Source: Polaromonas sp. (lineage in GTDB: Bacteria > Pseudomonadota > Gammaproteobacteria > Burkholderiales > Burkholderiaceae_C). From it: a DNA stretch of 64,000 nt. The DNA lies in the NCBI GenBank assembly GCA_013297865.1, contig JAAFIP010000008.1:1-64000 (forward strand), given 5' to 3'. The notes under the pieces are model-generated. The model was given only the letters and a program-made list of their open reading frames with translations, did no database searches and was not told where the DNA came from. Position 1 is the stretch's first letter. Each line of letters starts with the position of its first letter. Shown in pieces: positions 38,053 to 47,953 of the stretch. Position numbers and translations under genes: made by a program.

Positions 38053-39498
38053 TCAGGCCACGCTGCAGATCTTCAGCATGTTGGTGCCGCCGGGCGCGCC
38101 CATGGGCTCGCCGCAGGTGATGGCGTAGATGTCGCCAGTCTGCACGATGCCGCGCTTTTTCAGGTGCTTTTCTGCCTGGATCAGGGCGCTGTCGCGGTCC
38201 ACGCTGGTGTCCATCAGCAGCGGGCGCACGTTGCGGTAAATCGCCATTTTGCGTTGGGTGGCGACTTTGGGCGTCAGCGCGTAGATCGGCACGTGGATGC
38301 GGTGGCGGCTCATCCACAGCGGGGTGGAGCCGCTGTCGGTCAGGGCCACGATGGCCTTGGCGTTCAGGTGGTGGGCGGTGAACAGCGCACCCATGGCAAT
38401 CGACTGGTCAATGCGGTCAAAACGCTTGCCAGTGAAATCGGCGTCCAGCTCCACGTCCTCAGCGCTTTCGGCGGCCTCGCAGATGCTGCTCATCTGCTGC
38501 ACCGTCTCCAGCGGGTATTTGCCCGAGGCGGTCTCTGCGCTGAGCATGACCGCATCGGTGCCGTCCAGCACAGCGTTGGCTACGTCGCTGACCTCGGCGC
38601 GCGTGGGCACGGGGGCGGTAATCATGCTCTCCATCATCTGCGTGGCGGTGATGACGAATCGGTCCATCTCGCGGGCCATTTTGATCATGCGTTTTTGCAG
38701 CGCGGGCACGGCAGCGTTGCCTACCTCAACGGCCAGATCACCCCTTGCCACCATGATGCCGTCGCTGGCCCGCAGGATGGCCTCCAGGTGGGGAATCGCC
38801 TCGGCACGCTCGATTTTGGCGATCAGGCCTGGCTTGTGTTTGTAGTCTGCGCCCGCCACATTGCACAGCTGGCGCGCCATCTCCATGTCGGTGGCGTTTT
38901 TGGGGAAGCTCACGGCCACATAGTCGGCCTGAAAGGACATGGCGGTTTTGATGTCTTCCATGTCTTTGGCGGTCAGGGCAGGGGCAGTCAGGCCGCCCCC
39001 TTGCTTGTTGATGCCCTTGTTGTTGGACAGCTCGCCACCCAGCTTGACGGTGGTGTGCACCGCCTCGCCTTTGACAGCGTCCACGGTCAGCACGATCAGC
39101 CCGTCATTGAGCAGCAGCACATCGCCCGCCCTGACGTCGCGCGGCAGGTCTTTGTAGTCCAGGCCTACGGCATCATCGTCGCCCAGCTCGGTGCGCGCGC
39201 CGTCCAGCACAAACTTCTTGCCCGGCTCCAGCATGATCTTGCCTTTGGCAAACTTGCCTACACGGATCTTGGGGCCCTGCAGGTCGGCCATGATGGCCAC
39301 CTCGCGGCCGGTGCGGCGCGCGGCCTCGCGCACCATGGCGGCACGGTCAATATGGTCCTGCGCTGTGCCGTGGCTGAAGTTCAGCCGTACCACGCTGACT
39401 TTGGCATTGATCATCTGCTCCAGCAGCTCCACGGTGTTGGACGCGGGGCCCAGGGTGGCAACGATTTTGGTGGCGTGACGGGGAATACGGGGTTGCAT
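38053..39498 (-). CDS. pyk: Pyruvate kinase
   Basis: 481 residues. Converts phosphoenolpyruvate and ADP to pyruvate and ATP. N-terminal TKIVATLGPASNT, the catalytic IAKIERAEAIPHLEAI near residue 215, and FVITATQMMESMI. Type I/II cannot be settled from sequence. Two HexR-like palindromes lie 39 and 61 bases upstream of the start. Confidence 0.96.
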   Translation of the reverse strand: MQPRIPRHATKIVATLGPASNTVELLEQMINAKVSVVRLNFSHGTAQDHIDRAAMVREAARRTGREVAIMADLQGPKIRVGKFAKGKIMLEPGKKFVLDGARTELGDDDAVGLDYKDLPRDVRAGDVLLLNDGLIVLTVDAVKGEAVHTTVKLGGELSNNKGINKQGGGLTAPALTAKDMEDIKTAMSFQADYVAVSFPKNATDMEMARQLCNVAGADYKHKPGLIAKIERAEAIPHLEAILRASDGIMVARGDLAVEVGNAAVPALQKRMIKMAREMDRFVITATQMMESMITAPVPTRAEVSDVANAVLDGTDAVMLSAETASGKYPLETVQQMSSICEAAESAEDVELDADFTGKRFDRIDQSIAMGALFTAHHLNAKAIVALTDSGSTPLWMSRHRIHVPIYALTPKVATQRKMAIYRNVRPLLMDTSVDRDSALIQAEKHLKKRGIVQTGDIYAITCGEPMGAPGGTNMLKICSVA

Positions 39499-39536
39499 AA
39501 CAGCGCTCTTTGTTCATGGACCAAGCCCACCGGGCT

Positions 39537-39573
39537 TGTAATCAGATTACATTCTCGCAGTAATCGGGTTACA
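39537..39573. promoter_or_regulatory. Two HexR-like operators upstream of pyk
   Basis: TGTAATCAGATTACA at 39537-39551 is a perfect 15-bp palindrome. AGTAATCGGGTTACA at 39559-39573 is a close second copy whose start is 22 bases away, two helical turns. Both fit the TGTAAT-N3-ATTACA form known for HexR, a sugar-phosphate-responsive regulator of pyk and other central carbon genes in proteobacteria. Assignment to HexR is by motif resemblance only. Confidence 0.6.
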
Positions 39574-39675
39574 TGTCAGGTACCAAATATGTGGGAAGTA
39601 CATAGCCCCCAGCGCCAGGGCCGCCGCAGCCTACCTTTTGACAAGGCTGTAGGGCGCAAGACGATGCTACGCCGC

Positions 39676-40347
39676 TCAGCTGCCCGACGACGTGGGCGCT
39701 GGCGCAGAGACGGGCCTGGCGGGCTGGGGCAGCTGACGCTGCAGTTCTTCTTCGGTGATGATGTCAAAAATGCGCACCACTTTCTGCACACCCGTGGTGG
39801 TGCGCGCAATTTCGGTGGCGCGGTCTGCCTCGCGCTGCGTGACGCGGCCCAGCAGATAGGTGGTGCCGCGCTCGGTCAGCACCTTGAACGAATTGGCAAA
39901 AATATCCTTGGCGTCAATGAATGCAGCGCGCACACGCCCGGTCACCAGGGTGTCCGAGGCACGCTGGGACAGGGTAGACACGCCCATGATCTCGAGTTCG
40001 TTGACGATTTTCTGCACGTTATCCACTTTGGACACGGTCTGCTCGGCCAGCTGTTTTTCCTGCTCGGACGACACCTCGCCAGTGAGCAGCACCTGCCGGT
40101 TGTAGCTGGTCACATTGACGTGGCCGCCATCGCTGAGCACGCCGCGCAGGCGGCTGTTGCTGCGCAGCTCGATGCCTTCGTCTTCCAGCTGGGCGCCTGA
40201 GGTGCGGCGATCGGTAGCCACCAGCGCGCCACCGGCGATGGCACCACCGAGCACCAGGGGCACACAGGCGGTCAGGCTGGACAGGGCACTGGCAGCCAGC
40301 AGCGCAGCGGCCAGTGTGCGGCGGGAAAAACCTTGGGCAAATGTCAT
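39676..40347 (-). CDS. dolP: BON-domain outer-membrane lipoprotein
   Basis: 223 residues. A lipoprotein signal ending LSSLTAC, then two BON domains (about residues 48-115 and 125-195). DolP (YraP) supports outer-membrane integrity and lies at division sites. The order rsmI-yraN-diaA-dolP matches E. coli. Start ATG 40347 overlaps the diaA stop. A longer reading adds a non-signal N-terminus. Confidence 0.88.
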   Translation of the reverse strand: MTFAQGFSRRTLAAALLAASALSSLTACVPLVLGGAIAGGALVATDRRTSGAQLEDEGIELRSNSRLRGVLSDGGHVNVTSYNRQVLLTGEVSSEQEKQLAEQTVSKVDNVQKIVNELEIMGVSTLSQRASDTLVTGRVRAAFIDAKDIFANSFKVLTERGTTYLLGRVTQREADRATEIARTTTGVQKVVRIFDIITEEELQRQLPQPARPVSAPAPTSSGS

Positions 40348-40940
40348 ACGTTCTCCTGGTCTCCGAGTAACTGGGCGTCCACCCCATCGCAGATGCAATG
40401 CAGGGTGAGCAAATGGACCTCCTGGATGCGGGCGGTGCGGTCATGGGGCACACAGATGTGTACATCGGTCTCGCGCAGCAAGGCGCCGATCTTGCCGCCG
40501 CCCTTGCCGGTGAGCGCCACCACAATCATGTCGCGCGCATGCGCAGCTTCGATGGCGGCAATGATGTTGCCGGAATTGCCGCTGGTGGAAATGGCCAGCA
40601 GCACATCACCAGCCACACCCAGGGCACGCACCTGCTTGGAGAAAATTACATTGAAGTCATAGTCGTTGGCAATGGCGGTGAGGATGGAGCTATCGGTGGT
40701 CAGCGCGATGGCGCCCAGCTCGGGTCGCTCGCGCTCATAGCGGCCGACAAACTCGGCAGCAAAATGCTGCGCGTCTGCGGCCGAGCCGCCATTGCCACAG
40801 GCCAGCACTTTGCCGCCGCTGGTAACACTGGCCAAAATTGCTTGCGTGGCCTGCGCAATAGGCTTGGATAGCGCCAATGCCGCTTGGTATTTCAAATCGG
40901 CGCTATCAATAAAGTGTTTTTCAATCCGTTGTTCGAGCAT
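40344..40940 (-). CDS. diaA: SIS-domain protein, DiaA/GmhA family
   Basis: 198 residues, one SIS fold with [19 protein letters not shown] near residue 50 and [12 protein letters not shown] near residue 112. The family includes GmhA, making heptose 7-phosphate for LPS, and DiaA, which promotes DnaA assembly. Position between yraN and dolP favours DiaA. An enzymatic GmhA role cannot be excluded. Confidence 0.85.
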   Translation of the reverse strand: MLEQRIEKHFIDSADLKYQAALALSKPIAQATQAILASVTSGGKVLACGNGGSAADAQHFAAEFVGRYERERPELGAIALTTDSSILTAIANDYDFNVIFSKQVRALGVAGDVLLAISTSGNSGNIIAAIEAAHARDMIVVALTGKGGGKIGALLRETDVHICVPHDRTARIQEVHLLTLHCICDGVDAQLLGDQENV

Positions 40941-41020
40941 GGCGCAATGATACAGCCTAAGTGAGAGCAAACTGTGGATAACTTAATTTGGATACGAATG
41001 CACAAATTAAGTTGCACCCC

Positions 41021-41482
41021 TTAGCTTGCATCAAAGGCCGCGCGCAGCCACTGCATCTGCTGCGCATCGCCCTGGCCTTCGATGCTGACCACATCAAAAC
41101 GGCACGGCGGCAGTGTGGCCAGGCGCGCCAGATAATGCCGCGCTGCAAACACAATGCGCCGCTGCTTGAGCGCGCTCACGCTGCCTGCTGCACCGCCGTG
41201 GGAGCTGGAGCGGCGCTGGCGCACCTCGACAAACACCAGCGTGCCGTCCGGCGCACGCATGATCAGGTCCACCTCGCCACCGCCGCGCCCAGGCGTCTTG
41301 AAATTGCGCGTCATAAGGCGCAGGCCCTGCTTTTGCAGATAGGCCAGCGCAGCATCTTCGGCCACTTCGCCCATGCGCCGGGTTGTAGGCCCCGCCGGGG
41401 CTTTTGTCGTTATGCTAGAGCCTGTGGATGGCGCGGATGCAGGCACGGGTGCTGTGAAGGTGCTGGTGCGTTTGAACATCAT
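41021..41482 (-). CDS. yraN: UPF0102 family protein
   Basis: 153 residues. An N-terminal low-complexity extension of about 35 residues precedes the conserved core: GEVAEDAALAYLQKQGLRLM, GGGEVDLIMR, LVFVEVRQR, a PD-(D/E)XK nuclease-like pattern. Molecular role unsettled. 80 bases separate it from diaA downstream on the same strand, and it is divergent from rsmI. Confidence 0.88.
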   Translation of the reverse strand: MMFKRTSTFTAPVPASAPSTGSSITTKAPAGPTTRRMGEVAEDAALAYLQKQGLRLMTRNFKTPGRGGGEVDLIMRAPDGTLVFVEVRQRRSSSHGGAAGSVSALKQRRIVFAARHYLARLATLPPCRFDVVSIEGQGDAQQMQWLRAAFDAS

Positions 41483-41527
41483 GTGCCCACTATTGTAAGA
41501 ACACGCCAGCCCCTCCCAGGACGCCTC

Positions 41528-42436
41528 TTGAACACCTCTTTGAATGCCTCATATGCCAATGCGCTGCCCACTGCCCAGGCAGTAGCGGGCCCGCAGCACT
41601 ATCCTCCCGCTGCGCTGTATGTGGTGGCCACACCCATAGGCAACCTGGCCGACATCAGCCTGCGCGCCCTGCATGTGCTGGGCCTGGTCGATGCGATTGC
41701 CTGCGAAGACACCCGCCACACCCAGGCCATGCTGCGCGTCTATGGCATCACCAAGCCGCTGCTGGCCGCACACCAGCACAACGAACACGAAGCCGCCCAG
41801 CTCATCATCACCCGCCTGAGAGCCGGCGAGCGCATCGCCTATGTGAGCGACGCAGGCACCCCCGCAGTAAGCGACCCCGGCGCGCGCCTGGTGGCTGATG
41901 TGCGCGCCGCAGGCCTGCGCGTGCTGCCCCTGCCAGGTGCCAGCAGCGTCACCGCATTGCTCAGCGTGGCAGGCATTGCCGACGACACGGGTGCGTATGT
42001 CTTCCAGGGCTTTTTATCCACCAAGGCCAAAGAGCGCGAAGCACAAGTCGCCACCCTCGCCGCCGAACCCCGCGCCATCGTGCTGCTCGAAGCCCCCCAC
42101 CGCATCGAGGCACTGGCTACCGCGCTGGCAGCGCTAGGCGAGCGCAGCGTCACGCTAGGCCGCGAACTGACCAAACAATTCGAAGACATCGCCACCGTGC
42201 CCGCGCAAGGCATCAGCACCTGGCTAGCCGCCGACGCCCACCGCACCCAAGGCGAATACGCCATCATCATCCACCCGCGTGCCGCCCAAGTCGCCCAGCA
42301 CACGCAAGGCCAGCGCGTGCTGCAACTGCTATTGGCCGAGCTGCCAACAAAAACGGCAGTGAAGCTGGCCGCTGACATTACCGGCGAACCGCGCAATGCG
42401 CTGTATGAGCTGGCCTTGCAATTGAAAAAAGACTAA
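41528..42436 (+). CDS. rsmI: 16S rRNA 2'-O-ribose C1402 methyltransferase
   Basis: 302 residues. Tetrapyrrole-methylase fold: LYVVATPIGNLADISLRAL at the N-terminus, EDTRHTQAML, YVSDAGTPAVSDPG, and GRELTKQFED. Methylates C1402 of 16S rRNA with RsmH. No ATG exists before the core. TTG 41528, with AGGA about seven bases upstream, is chosen. Its stop overlaps the next start by one base. Confidence 0.94.
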   Translation: MNTSLNASYANALPTAQAVAGPQHYPPAALYVVATPIGNLADISLRALHVLGLVDAIACEDTRHTQAMLRVYGITKPLLAAHQHNEHEAAQLIITRLRAGERIAYVSDAGTPAVSDPGARLVADVRAAGLRVLPLPGASSVTALLSVAGIADDTGAYVFQGFLSTKAKEREAQVATLAAEPRAIVLLEAPHRIEALATALAALGERSVTLGRELTKQFEDIATVPAQGISTWLAADAHRTQGEYAIIIHPRAAQVAQHTQGQRVLQLLLAELPTKTAVKLAADITGEPRNALYELALQLKKD

Positions 42437-42762
42437 TGCCGCGTGCACCCCATTACCACGTCTACGTCATCGAGCTAGACGACCGCGTATGGAACAGCGC
42501 CAAGTTCCGCCGCTGTAATCCCGAATACGTGATGGGCAAACCCTTCGTCTATGTCGGCATGACCGGCCTGGACCCTGACACGCGCTTTGATAAACACAAA
42601 GCGGGCATCCAGGCCAATAAGTTTGTCACCGACTATGGCTTGCGCCTCTTGCCTGCACTGTATGAGAAGCACAACCCGATGCCGTACCAGGCAGCGAAAG
42701 AGATGGAGGTAGAGCTGGCGATAGCGCTGCAGGCCAAGGGCTTTGGGGTGTGGCAGGGCTGA
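42436..42762 (+). CDS. GIY-YIG-like small protein
   Basis: 108 residues. HVYVIELDD and FVYVGMTGLDPDTRFDKHKAG resemble the two strands and following helix of GIY-YIG nucleases, with a Glu-rich C-terminus. A role in DNA or RNA cleavage is possible but unproven. Translationally coupled to rsmI (TAATG), a pairing that makes an RNA-related role plausible. Confidence 0.75.
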   Translation: MPRAPHYHVYVIELDDRVWNSAKFRRCNPEYVMGKPFVYVGMTGLDPDTRFDKHKAGIQANKFVTDYGLRLLPALYEKHNPMPYQAAKEMEVELAIALQAKGFGVWQG

Positions 42763-42777
42763 TGCAGCAGCTTGACG

Positions 42778-43704
42778 TCAGATAGCCTTGCGCATGCGCC
42801 CTGCACGCGATTGCTCACGTGCGATCTCGATAAATTCTGCCACCACAGCCTGCGTGCTCGTGCTGCGTCGCCAGACCAAGCCAACGTCGATGGCCTCCAC
42901 GGCGTCGCGCAGGGTGCGTGCTTCGATGTATTCTGCGTCCAGCGTCCACGGGCGGTACAAAAAGTCTGGTAGCACCGTGATGCCCGCGCCCACGCCCACT
43001 AGGGAGCGCACGGCTTCCAGCGAGCTGGTGCGCATGGCGATGTCGGGGGCGTGGCCGTGGCGGGTCCAGACCTTGCCTAGCACCACATCAATACGGTCAG
43101 CCTGCAGCACGATCTGGGTGTGGGCTGCGCAGTCTGCCAAAGTCAGCTCTTGCTGCCCCGCAAGCGGATGGTTGGCTGACAGCCACACCCGGTTCTTGGA
43201 GCTGGTCAGCACCTCGACTTGCAAGGCCCTGGGGTCACCCAGCGCGTTGGAGATCATGATGGCCAGGTCCAGTTCACCATTGATCAGCAGATGTTCCAGA
43301 AACTGCGGTTGGTCTTCCACCACCGACAGCTTGACAGAAGGGTGTGATTTTTGGAAGCGGGCAAACAGATCGGCAAGATAGTAGCCAGCCACCAGGCTGG
43401 TAACGCCTATCGTCAAATTACCGCTGAGTTCCTTGGCTTGCCCTCTATCAATCAACGCGGCCTGCGCCACGGCAGATATGACTTTGCGGGCATTGGCCTG
43501 GAACCGATGCCCGTCCTGGGTTAACTCCATGCCTTTGGACGAGCGCTCAAACAGTTTCAGCCCCAGCGTGTCCTCCAGCTCCAGAATGGATTTGGTCACC
43601 GCAGACTGGGCGATGTTGAGCATCCTTGACGCAGAGGCTACGGAGGCCGTCTCGGAGACCGCCAGAAAGTATCTGAACTGTTTGAAGGTGATGTGCCGCT
43701 GCAT
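42778..43704 (-). CDS. LysR-family transcriptional regulator
   Basis: 308 residues. Winged HTH at residues 8-65 (QFRYFLAVSETASVASASRM, SAVTKSILELEDTLG) and a substrate-binding domain. Divergent from the polyamine-type ABC operon, with two palindromes in the 179-base gap, so it likely controls that operon. Confidence 0.9.
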   Translation of the reverse strand: MQRHITFKQFRYFLAVSETASVASASRMLNIAQSAVTKSILELEDTLGLKLFERSSKGMELTQDGHRFQANARKVISAVAQAALIDRGQAKELSGNLTIGVTSLVAGYYLADLFARFQKSHPSVKLSVVEDQPQFLEHLLINGELDLAIMISNALGDPRALQVEVLTSSKNRVWLSANHPLAGQQELTLADCAAHTQIVLQADRIDVVLGKVWTRHGHAPDIAMRTSSLEAVRSLVGVGAGITVLPDFLYRPWTLDAEYIEARTLRDAVEAIDVGLVWRRSTSTQAVVAEFIEIAREQSRAGRMRKAI

Positions 43705-43736
43705 AAGTGGTGGCTAATACCGATTGCAGACCCAGG

Positions 43737-43766
43737 CTATCTATTTTTTAGATAGATACGGGTATC
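43737..43766. promoter_or_regulatory. Two adjacent palindromes between LysR and the ABC operon
   Basis: CTATCTA-TTTTT-TAGATAG at 43737-43755 and GATAC-GG-GTATC at 43755-43766, both perfect, sharing one base. They lie 33 bases from the LysR start and 118 from the ABC receptor start. Candidate LysR recognition and activation sites. Confidence 0.55.
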
Positions 43767-43883
43767 CATAATGATCTTTGCGCCCGGCATTGTCAAGACT
43801 ATATTCGGCTCCACGCCGCGCAAAGCCGGGCTTGCACCGGCTGGGCGACTTGTAACCCCCATTGACCAACTCAGGAGCAACGC

Positions 43884-45044
43884 ATGAAACAGATTTCCAT
43901 CATCGTGACCGCTTTAGCCATGAGCACCGTCGCCGCCAGCAGCTGGGCCCAGCAGGCACTTAAAAGTATAGGCAAGGCCGAGGGGCAAGTAGACATCGTG
44001 GCATGGCCTGGCTACATTGAGCGGGGCAGCACCGACAAGAAGTTTGATTGGGTGACCGACTTCGAGAAAAAGTCGGGCTGCAAGGTAAACGTCAAAACTG
44101 CGGGCACGTCCGATGAAATGGTGGCCCTGATGAATGAAGGCGGCTTTGATTTGGTCACGGCGTCAGGCGACGCCAGTACCCGCCTGATTCGGGGCAAAAA
44201 AGTGCAGCCGATCAACATCGCGCTGATTCCCAGCTACAAAAACATTGATACCCGGCTGCAGAAAGCCCCGTGGCATTTTGAAAACAACACGCACTACGGC
44301 GTGCCATACCAGTGGGGCTGGAATGTGCTGATGTACAACACCAAGGTCTTTGGTGACAAAAAGCCCACCTCCTGGGCGACTGTGTTTGAAGAGCAGATAT
44401 TGCCCGACGGTAAATCCAACAAAGGCCGCATCCAGGCTTTTGATGGCCCCATCTACATTGCCGATGCGGCCCTGTACCTGATGAAGAAAAATCCTGCATT
44501 GGGTATCAAGGACCCTTATGAGCTCAATGAAACCCAGTACAAAGCCGCGCTGGATTTGCTGCGTGCGCAGCGCAAGCTGGTGGGCAAATACTGGCACGAC
44601 GCGTTTGTGCAGATTGATGACTTCACCAACGAAGGGGTAGTCGCCTCCAGCAGCTGGCAGTTCCAGGCCAATATTCTGGGGTCTAAAAAAGCGCCCATTG
44701 CCACGGTGGTTCCTGTGGAAGGTGCTACGGGCTGGGCCGACTCGACCATGATGCATACCGAGGCCAAAAATCCAAACTGTGCCTATATGTGGATGGAGCA
44801 TTCGCTCAATCCCAAATTGCAGGGCGATCTGTCGGCCTGGTTTGGCTCGGTGCCTGCCGTGCCTGCCGCCTGCAAAGGCAATGCGCTGCTGGGCGACACG
44901 GGCTGCGAGCGCCAGGGCTTTGGATCGTTTGACCGTATCTCCTTCTGGCGCACCCCCACCACCCAGTGCAAAACCCAGGACAACAAATGTGTCCCGTACC
45001 ACAAGTGGGTGTCTGACTACATCGCCGTACTGGGCGGGCGTTAA
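43884..45044 (+). CDS. Polyamine-type ABC transporter substrate-binding protein
   Basis: 386 residues. Signal peptide ([11 protein letters not shown] region, cleavage near residue 21) and a PotD/YdcS-like fold with [20 protein letters not shown] near residue 29 and [11 protein letters not shown]. Binds a polyamine, polyhydroxybutyrate oligomer or related cation in the periplasm. First gene of a five-gene operon. RBS CAGGAGC. Confidence 0.9.
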   Translation: MKQISIIVTALAMSTVAASSWAQQALKSIGKAEGQVDIVAWPGYIERGSTDKKFDWVTDFEKKSGCKVNVKTAGTSDEMVALMNEGGFDLVTASGDASTRLIRGKKVQPINIALIPSYKNIDTRLQKAPWHFENNTHYGVPYQWGWNVLMYNTKVFGDKKPTSWATVFEEQILPDGKSNKGRIQAFDGPIYIADAALYLMKKNPALGIKDPYELNETQYKAALDLLRAQRKLVGKYWHDAFVQIDDFTNEGVVASSSWQFQANILGSKKAPIATVVPVEGATGWADSTMMHTEAKNPNCAYMWMEHSLNPKLQGDLSAWFGSVPAVPAACKGNALLGDTGCERQGFGSFDRISFWRTPTTQCKTQDNKCVPYHKWVSDYIAVLGGR

Positions 45045-45127
45045 ACCATTGCACGCTGGCCGTCTGTGCTGCGCGCGGCTTGGCCGTGCAATCGTGCGCA
45101 GCACGGCATCGCATTGAAAGGACAGGC

Positions 45128-46153
45128 ATGTCGGTAGCCGTTTCTCTGGAGGAGGTGTCCTGCGTGTTCAGCTCCGCAGGGCGTGCAGTTCGCGCGGTAG
45201 ACGGGGTGAGCCTGCAGGTGCAGGAGGGAGAGTTCTTCACGCTGCTGGGCCCATCGGGTTCAGGCAAAACCACCTGCCTGCGCATGATTGGCGGCTTTAC
45301 TTTGCCCAGCGCCGGGCGCATCTGCATCCATGGCCAGGATGTGAGCCAGCTGGCGCCTTATGCGCGGCCTGTGAATACGGTGTTCCAGGACTACGCGCTA
45401 TTCCCGCACATGACCATTGCGGACAATGTGGCCTATGGCCTGATGGTGCGTGGTGTAGCCAAGACGCAGCGCCAGGCCAGAGCGCAGCAGCTGCTGGAGC
45501 TGGTGCAGTTGCCCGACGTGGGGCAGCGCAAGCCCGGCCAGCTTTCGGGTGGCCAGCGCCAGCGCGTGGCGCTGGCCCGTGCCTTGATCAACCAGCCCAA
45601 GGTGCTGCTGCTGGACGAACCTCTGGGCGCCTTGGACCTCAAGCTGCGCGAGCAAATGCAAACCGAGCTCAAAAGCCTGCAGCGCAAGCTGGGCATCACC
45701 TTCATTTTTGTCACACATGACCAGCATGAAGCCCTGTCCATGAGCGACCGCATCGGCATCTTCAACCAGGGCAAGATCGAACAGATTGCCACCCCCTCGG
45801 ATTTGTATTCGCGGCCCAGCACACGCTTTGTTGCTGAGTTTGTGGGCACAGCCAATGTGCTGCATGGCGCGGCGGCGCGCGATCTGGGCTACGAGGGCAC
45901 GGTGATGCTGCGGCCAGAGATGATACGTCTGGGCATGGGCAGCCATCGCTCGGTGCAGGGCACTGTGCAGGACAGGCAGTACTTTGGGTCTTTCTGGCGA
46001 CTGCAGGTGGCTGTGCAGAACTCAGCTGTGGAGCTGACGGTCGATGTCGAAAGCACCTCTGCCCAGCCCATCCCCCAGAGCGGTGAGGCGGGCACCTTCC
46101 ATTGGTCGGCCAGCGCGGTGCATACCATCGCAGATGCAGCCAGCGCACCATGA
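45128..46153 (+). CDS. ABC transporter ATPase, polyamine type
   Basis: 341 residues. Walker [12 protein letters not shown], signature [16 protein letters not shown], Walker [13 protein letters not shown], followed by a TOBE regulatory domain from about residue 250. PotA/YdcT-like. ATG 45128 is chosen over a longer reading. Its stop overlaps the first permease start by four bases. Confidence 0.93.
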   Translation: MSVAVSLEEVSCVFSSAGRAVRAVDGVSLQVQEGEFFTLLGPSGSGKTTCLRMIGGFTLPSAGRICIHGQDVSQLAPYARPVNTVFQDYALFPHMTIADNVAYGLMVRGVAKTQRQARAQQLLELVQLPDVGQRKPGQLSGGQRQRVALARALINQPKVLLLDEPLGALDLKLREQMQTELKSLQRKLGITFIFVTHDQHEALSMSDRIGIFNQGKIEQIATPSDLYSRPSTRFVAEFVGTANVLHGAAARDLGYEGTVMLRPEMIRLGMGSHRSVQGTVQDRQYFGSFWRLQVAVQNSAVELTVDVESTSAQPIPQSGEAGTFHWSASAVHTIADAASAP

Positions 46154-47109
46154 CTGCAGGCACCATGACCGCACTGCCTGCATCCACGGCGCTGCCCCGC
46201 AGCATGGCGGGCGCGCTGTCAGACATGCTGTACCAGCGCAAGGGCTTGATGCTTGCCCTGCTGCTGGGGCCACCGATGTTGTGGTTTGGAGTGATTTATC
46301 TGGGCTCGTTGCTCAGCTTGCTCACCAACAGTTTTTTCCGGCTGGATGATTTCACGGGACAGGTGGTCAAAGAAGTGGGGTTGGGCAACTTTATCGCCCT
46401 GTTGGAGCCCGCCAACCTGGATGTCGCCTGGCGCAGTATTGGCATGGCGCTGGCTGTGACGGTCGTGTCCATTGTGCTGGCCTTGCCGATCGCCTACTAC
46501 ATGGCCCGCCATGCACGTGGGTCGCAAAAGGCGCTGCTGTATGTGGCCGTCATGCTGCCGCTGTGGTCCAGCTATCTGGTGCGGCTGTATGCCTGGAAGC
46601 TGCTGCTGGCCAAAGAAGGCGCCATCTCATGGACTCTGCAGCAGCTGCACATGCAGTGGCTGCTGGATGCGCTGCTGGCTTCGCCCTGGGTGGGTGGCAA
46701 TTCGTTGAGCTTCTCGCCCCTGGGCACCTTCGTCGTGTTCGTCTATATGTGGCTGCCGTTCATGATCTTGCCGATCCAGGCAGCGATAGAGCGCATCCCG
46801 GGTTCCTGTATCGAGGCATCGGCCGATTTGGGCGCAGCACCGGGCGCAACCTTCCGGCATGTGGTGTTGCCTCTGGCCATGCCCGGCATAGCAGCTGGTT
46901 CCATATTCACGTTTTCGCTGACGCTGGGGGACTATATCATTCCCCAGGTCATTGGCAACTCCACGCTGTATATCGGGCAGGTGGTGTATCGGCAGCAGGG
47001 CGTGGCGGGCAACTTGCCTTTGGCCGCAGCCTTTTCATTGGTGCCGATTGTGGTGATTGCCATCTATTTGTGGTTTGCCAAACGCAGGGGAGCTTTTGAT
47101 GCGCTCTAA
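46150..47109 (+). CDS. ABC transporter permease (PotB/YdcU-like)
   Basis: 319 residues, six membrane helices with the EAA loop near [22 protein letters not shown]. First of two permeases. About 45 N-terminal residues precede helix 1. Overlaps the ATPase gene (ATGA) and the next permease by 11 bases. Confidence 0.92.
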   Translation: MTAGTMTALPASTALPRSMAGALSDMLYQRKGLMLALLLGPPMLWFGVIYLGSLLSLLTNSFFRLDDFTGQVVKEVGLGNFIALLEPANLDVAWRSIGMALAVTVVSIVLALPIAYYMARHARGSQKALLYVAVMLPLWSSYLVRLYAWKLLLAKEGAISWTLQQLHMQWLLDALLASPWVGGNSLSFSPLGTFVVFVYMWLPFMILPIQAAIERIPGSCIEASADLGAAPGATFRHVVLPLAMPGIAAGSIFTFSLTLGDYIIPQVIGNSTLYIGQVVYRQQGVAGNLPLAAAFSLVPIVVIAIYLWFAKRRGAFDAL

Positions 47110-47923
47110 GCCCCCATCCCGCGCCACAAACCCTGGTGCAGCATGGCCGTTGAAGATAGCGACCTGGGGCGTCGTGCTGTTTTTACACATTCCCTTGGCG
47201 CTGATTGTGCTGTATGCCTTCAGTGCAGAAGACAAAAGCTATATCTTCCCGCCCCCAGCCCTTACCACTGATTGGTTTGCCGTGGCTTGGGAGCGCGATG
47301 ATGTGTGGGCCGCCATGAAGATGTCGGCCAAAGTGGCTGTCTGTGCCACAGGCATTGCACTGGTGCTGGGCACCTTGGCCGCTGGCGCGCTGGCACGCAC
47401 ACAGTTCTTTGGCCGCGAGGCGATCAACCTGCTATTGATTTTGCCCATCGCCTTGCCCGGTGTGGTCACTGGCATTGCCCTGCGCTCGGCCTACCATACG
47501 CTGGAAATTCCGTTCAGCTTCTGGACCATCGTGATAGGGCATGCCACTTTCTGTGTGGTGGTGGTCTACAACAATGCAGTCGCCCGGCTGCGGCGAATCA
47601 GCCCCTCGCTGCTCGAAGCGTCGATGGACCTGGGGGCCAATACGTTTCAGACCTTTCGGTATGTGCTGCTGCCGCAGCTGGGCTCTGCGCTGCTGGCGGG
47701 GGGCTTGTTGGCGTTTGCACTGAGCTTTGATGAGGTCATCGTCACCACCTTCACCGCAGGCCAGCAAACCACCTTGCCCATCTGGATGCTGCAAGAGCTG
47801 ATCCGGCCACGCCAGCGCCCTGTTACCAATGTAGTGGCTGTGTTCATCATTGCGCTGACCTTTATCCCCATCGTTGCGGCCTACTGGTTGACCCGCAGCG
47901 ACGAAGACAGCCAACACCGTTGA
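47099..47923 (+). CDS. ABC transporter permease (PotC/YdcV-like)
   Basis: 274 residues, six membrane helices and the EAA loop [22 protein letters not shown]. Second permease of the importer. ATG 47099 lies inside the end of the previous gene. Confidence 0.92.
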   Translation: MRSKPPSRATNPGAAWPLKIATWGVVLFLHIPLALIVLYAFSAEDKSYIFPPPALTTDWFAVAWERDDVWAAMKMSAKVAVCATGIALVLGTLAAGALARTQFFGREAINLLLILPIALPGVVTGIALRSAYHTLEIPFSFWTIVIGHATFCVVVVYNNAVARLRRISPSLLEASMDLGANTFQTFRYVLLPQLGSALLAGGLLAFALSFDEVIVTTFTAGQQTTLPIWMLQELIRPRQRPVTNVVAVFIIALTFIPIVAAYWLTRSDEDSQHR

Positions 47924-47953
47924 CCGTAAACCTGATTACCAAGGAGAAATGCC

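Noticed and set aside
39523-39539. CAAGCCC-ACC-GGGCTTG hairpin near pyk
   Set aside because: No T-run on either strand, and it lies upstream of pyk. It could be a leader structure but is not a terminator.
37978-40200. A 740-codon plus-strand open frame
   Set aside because: It lies antisense to pyk and the BON lipoprotein, which have clear homology. The frame is open because of GC-rich codon bias.
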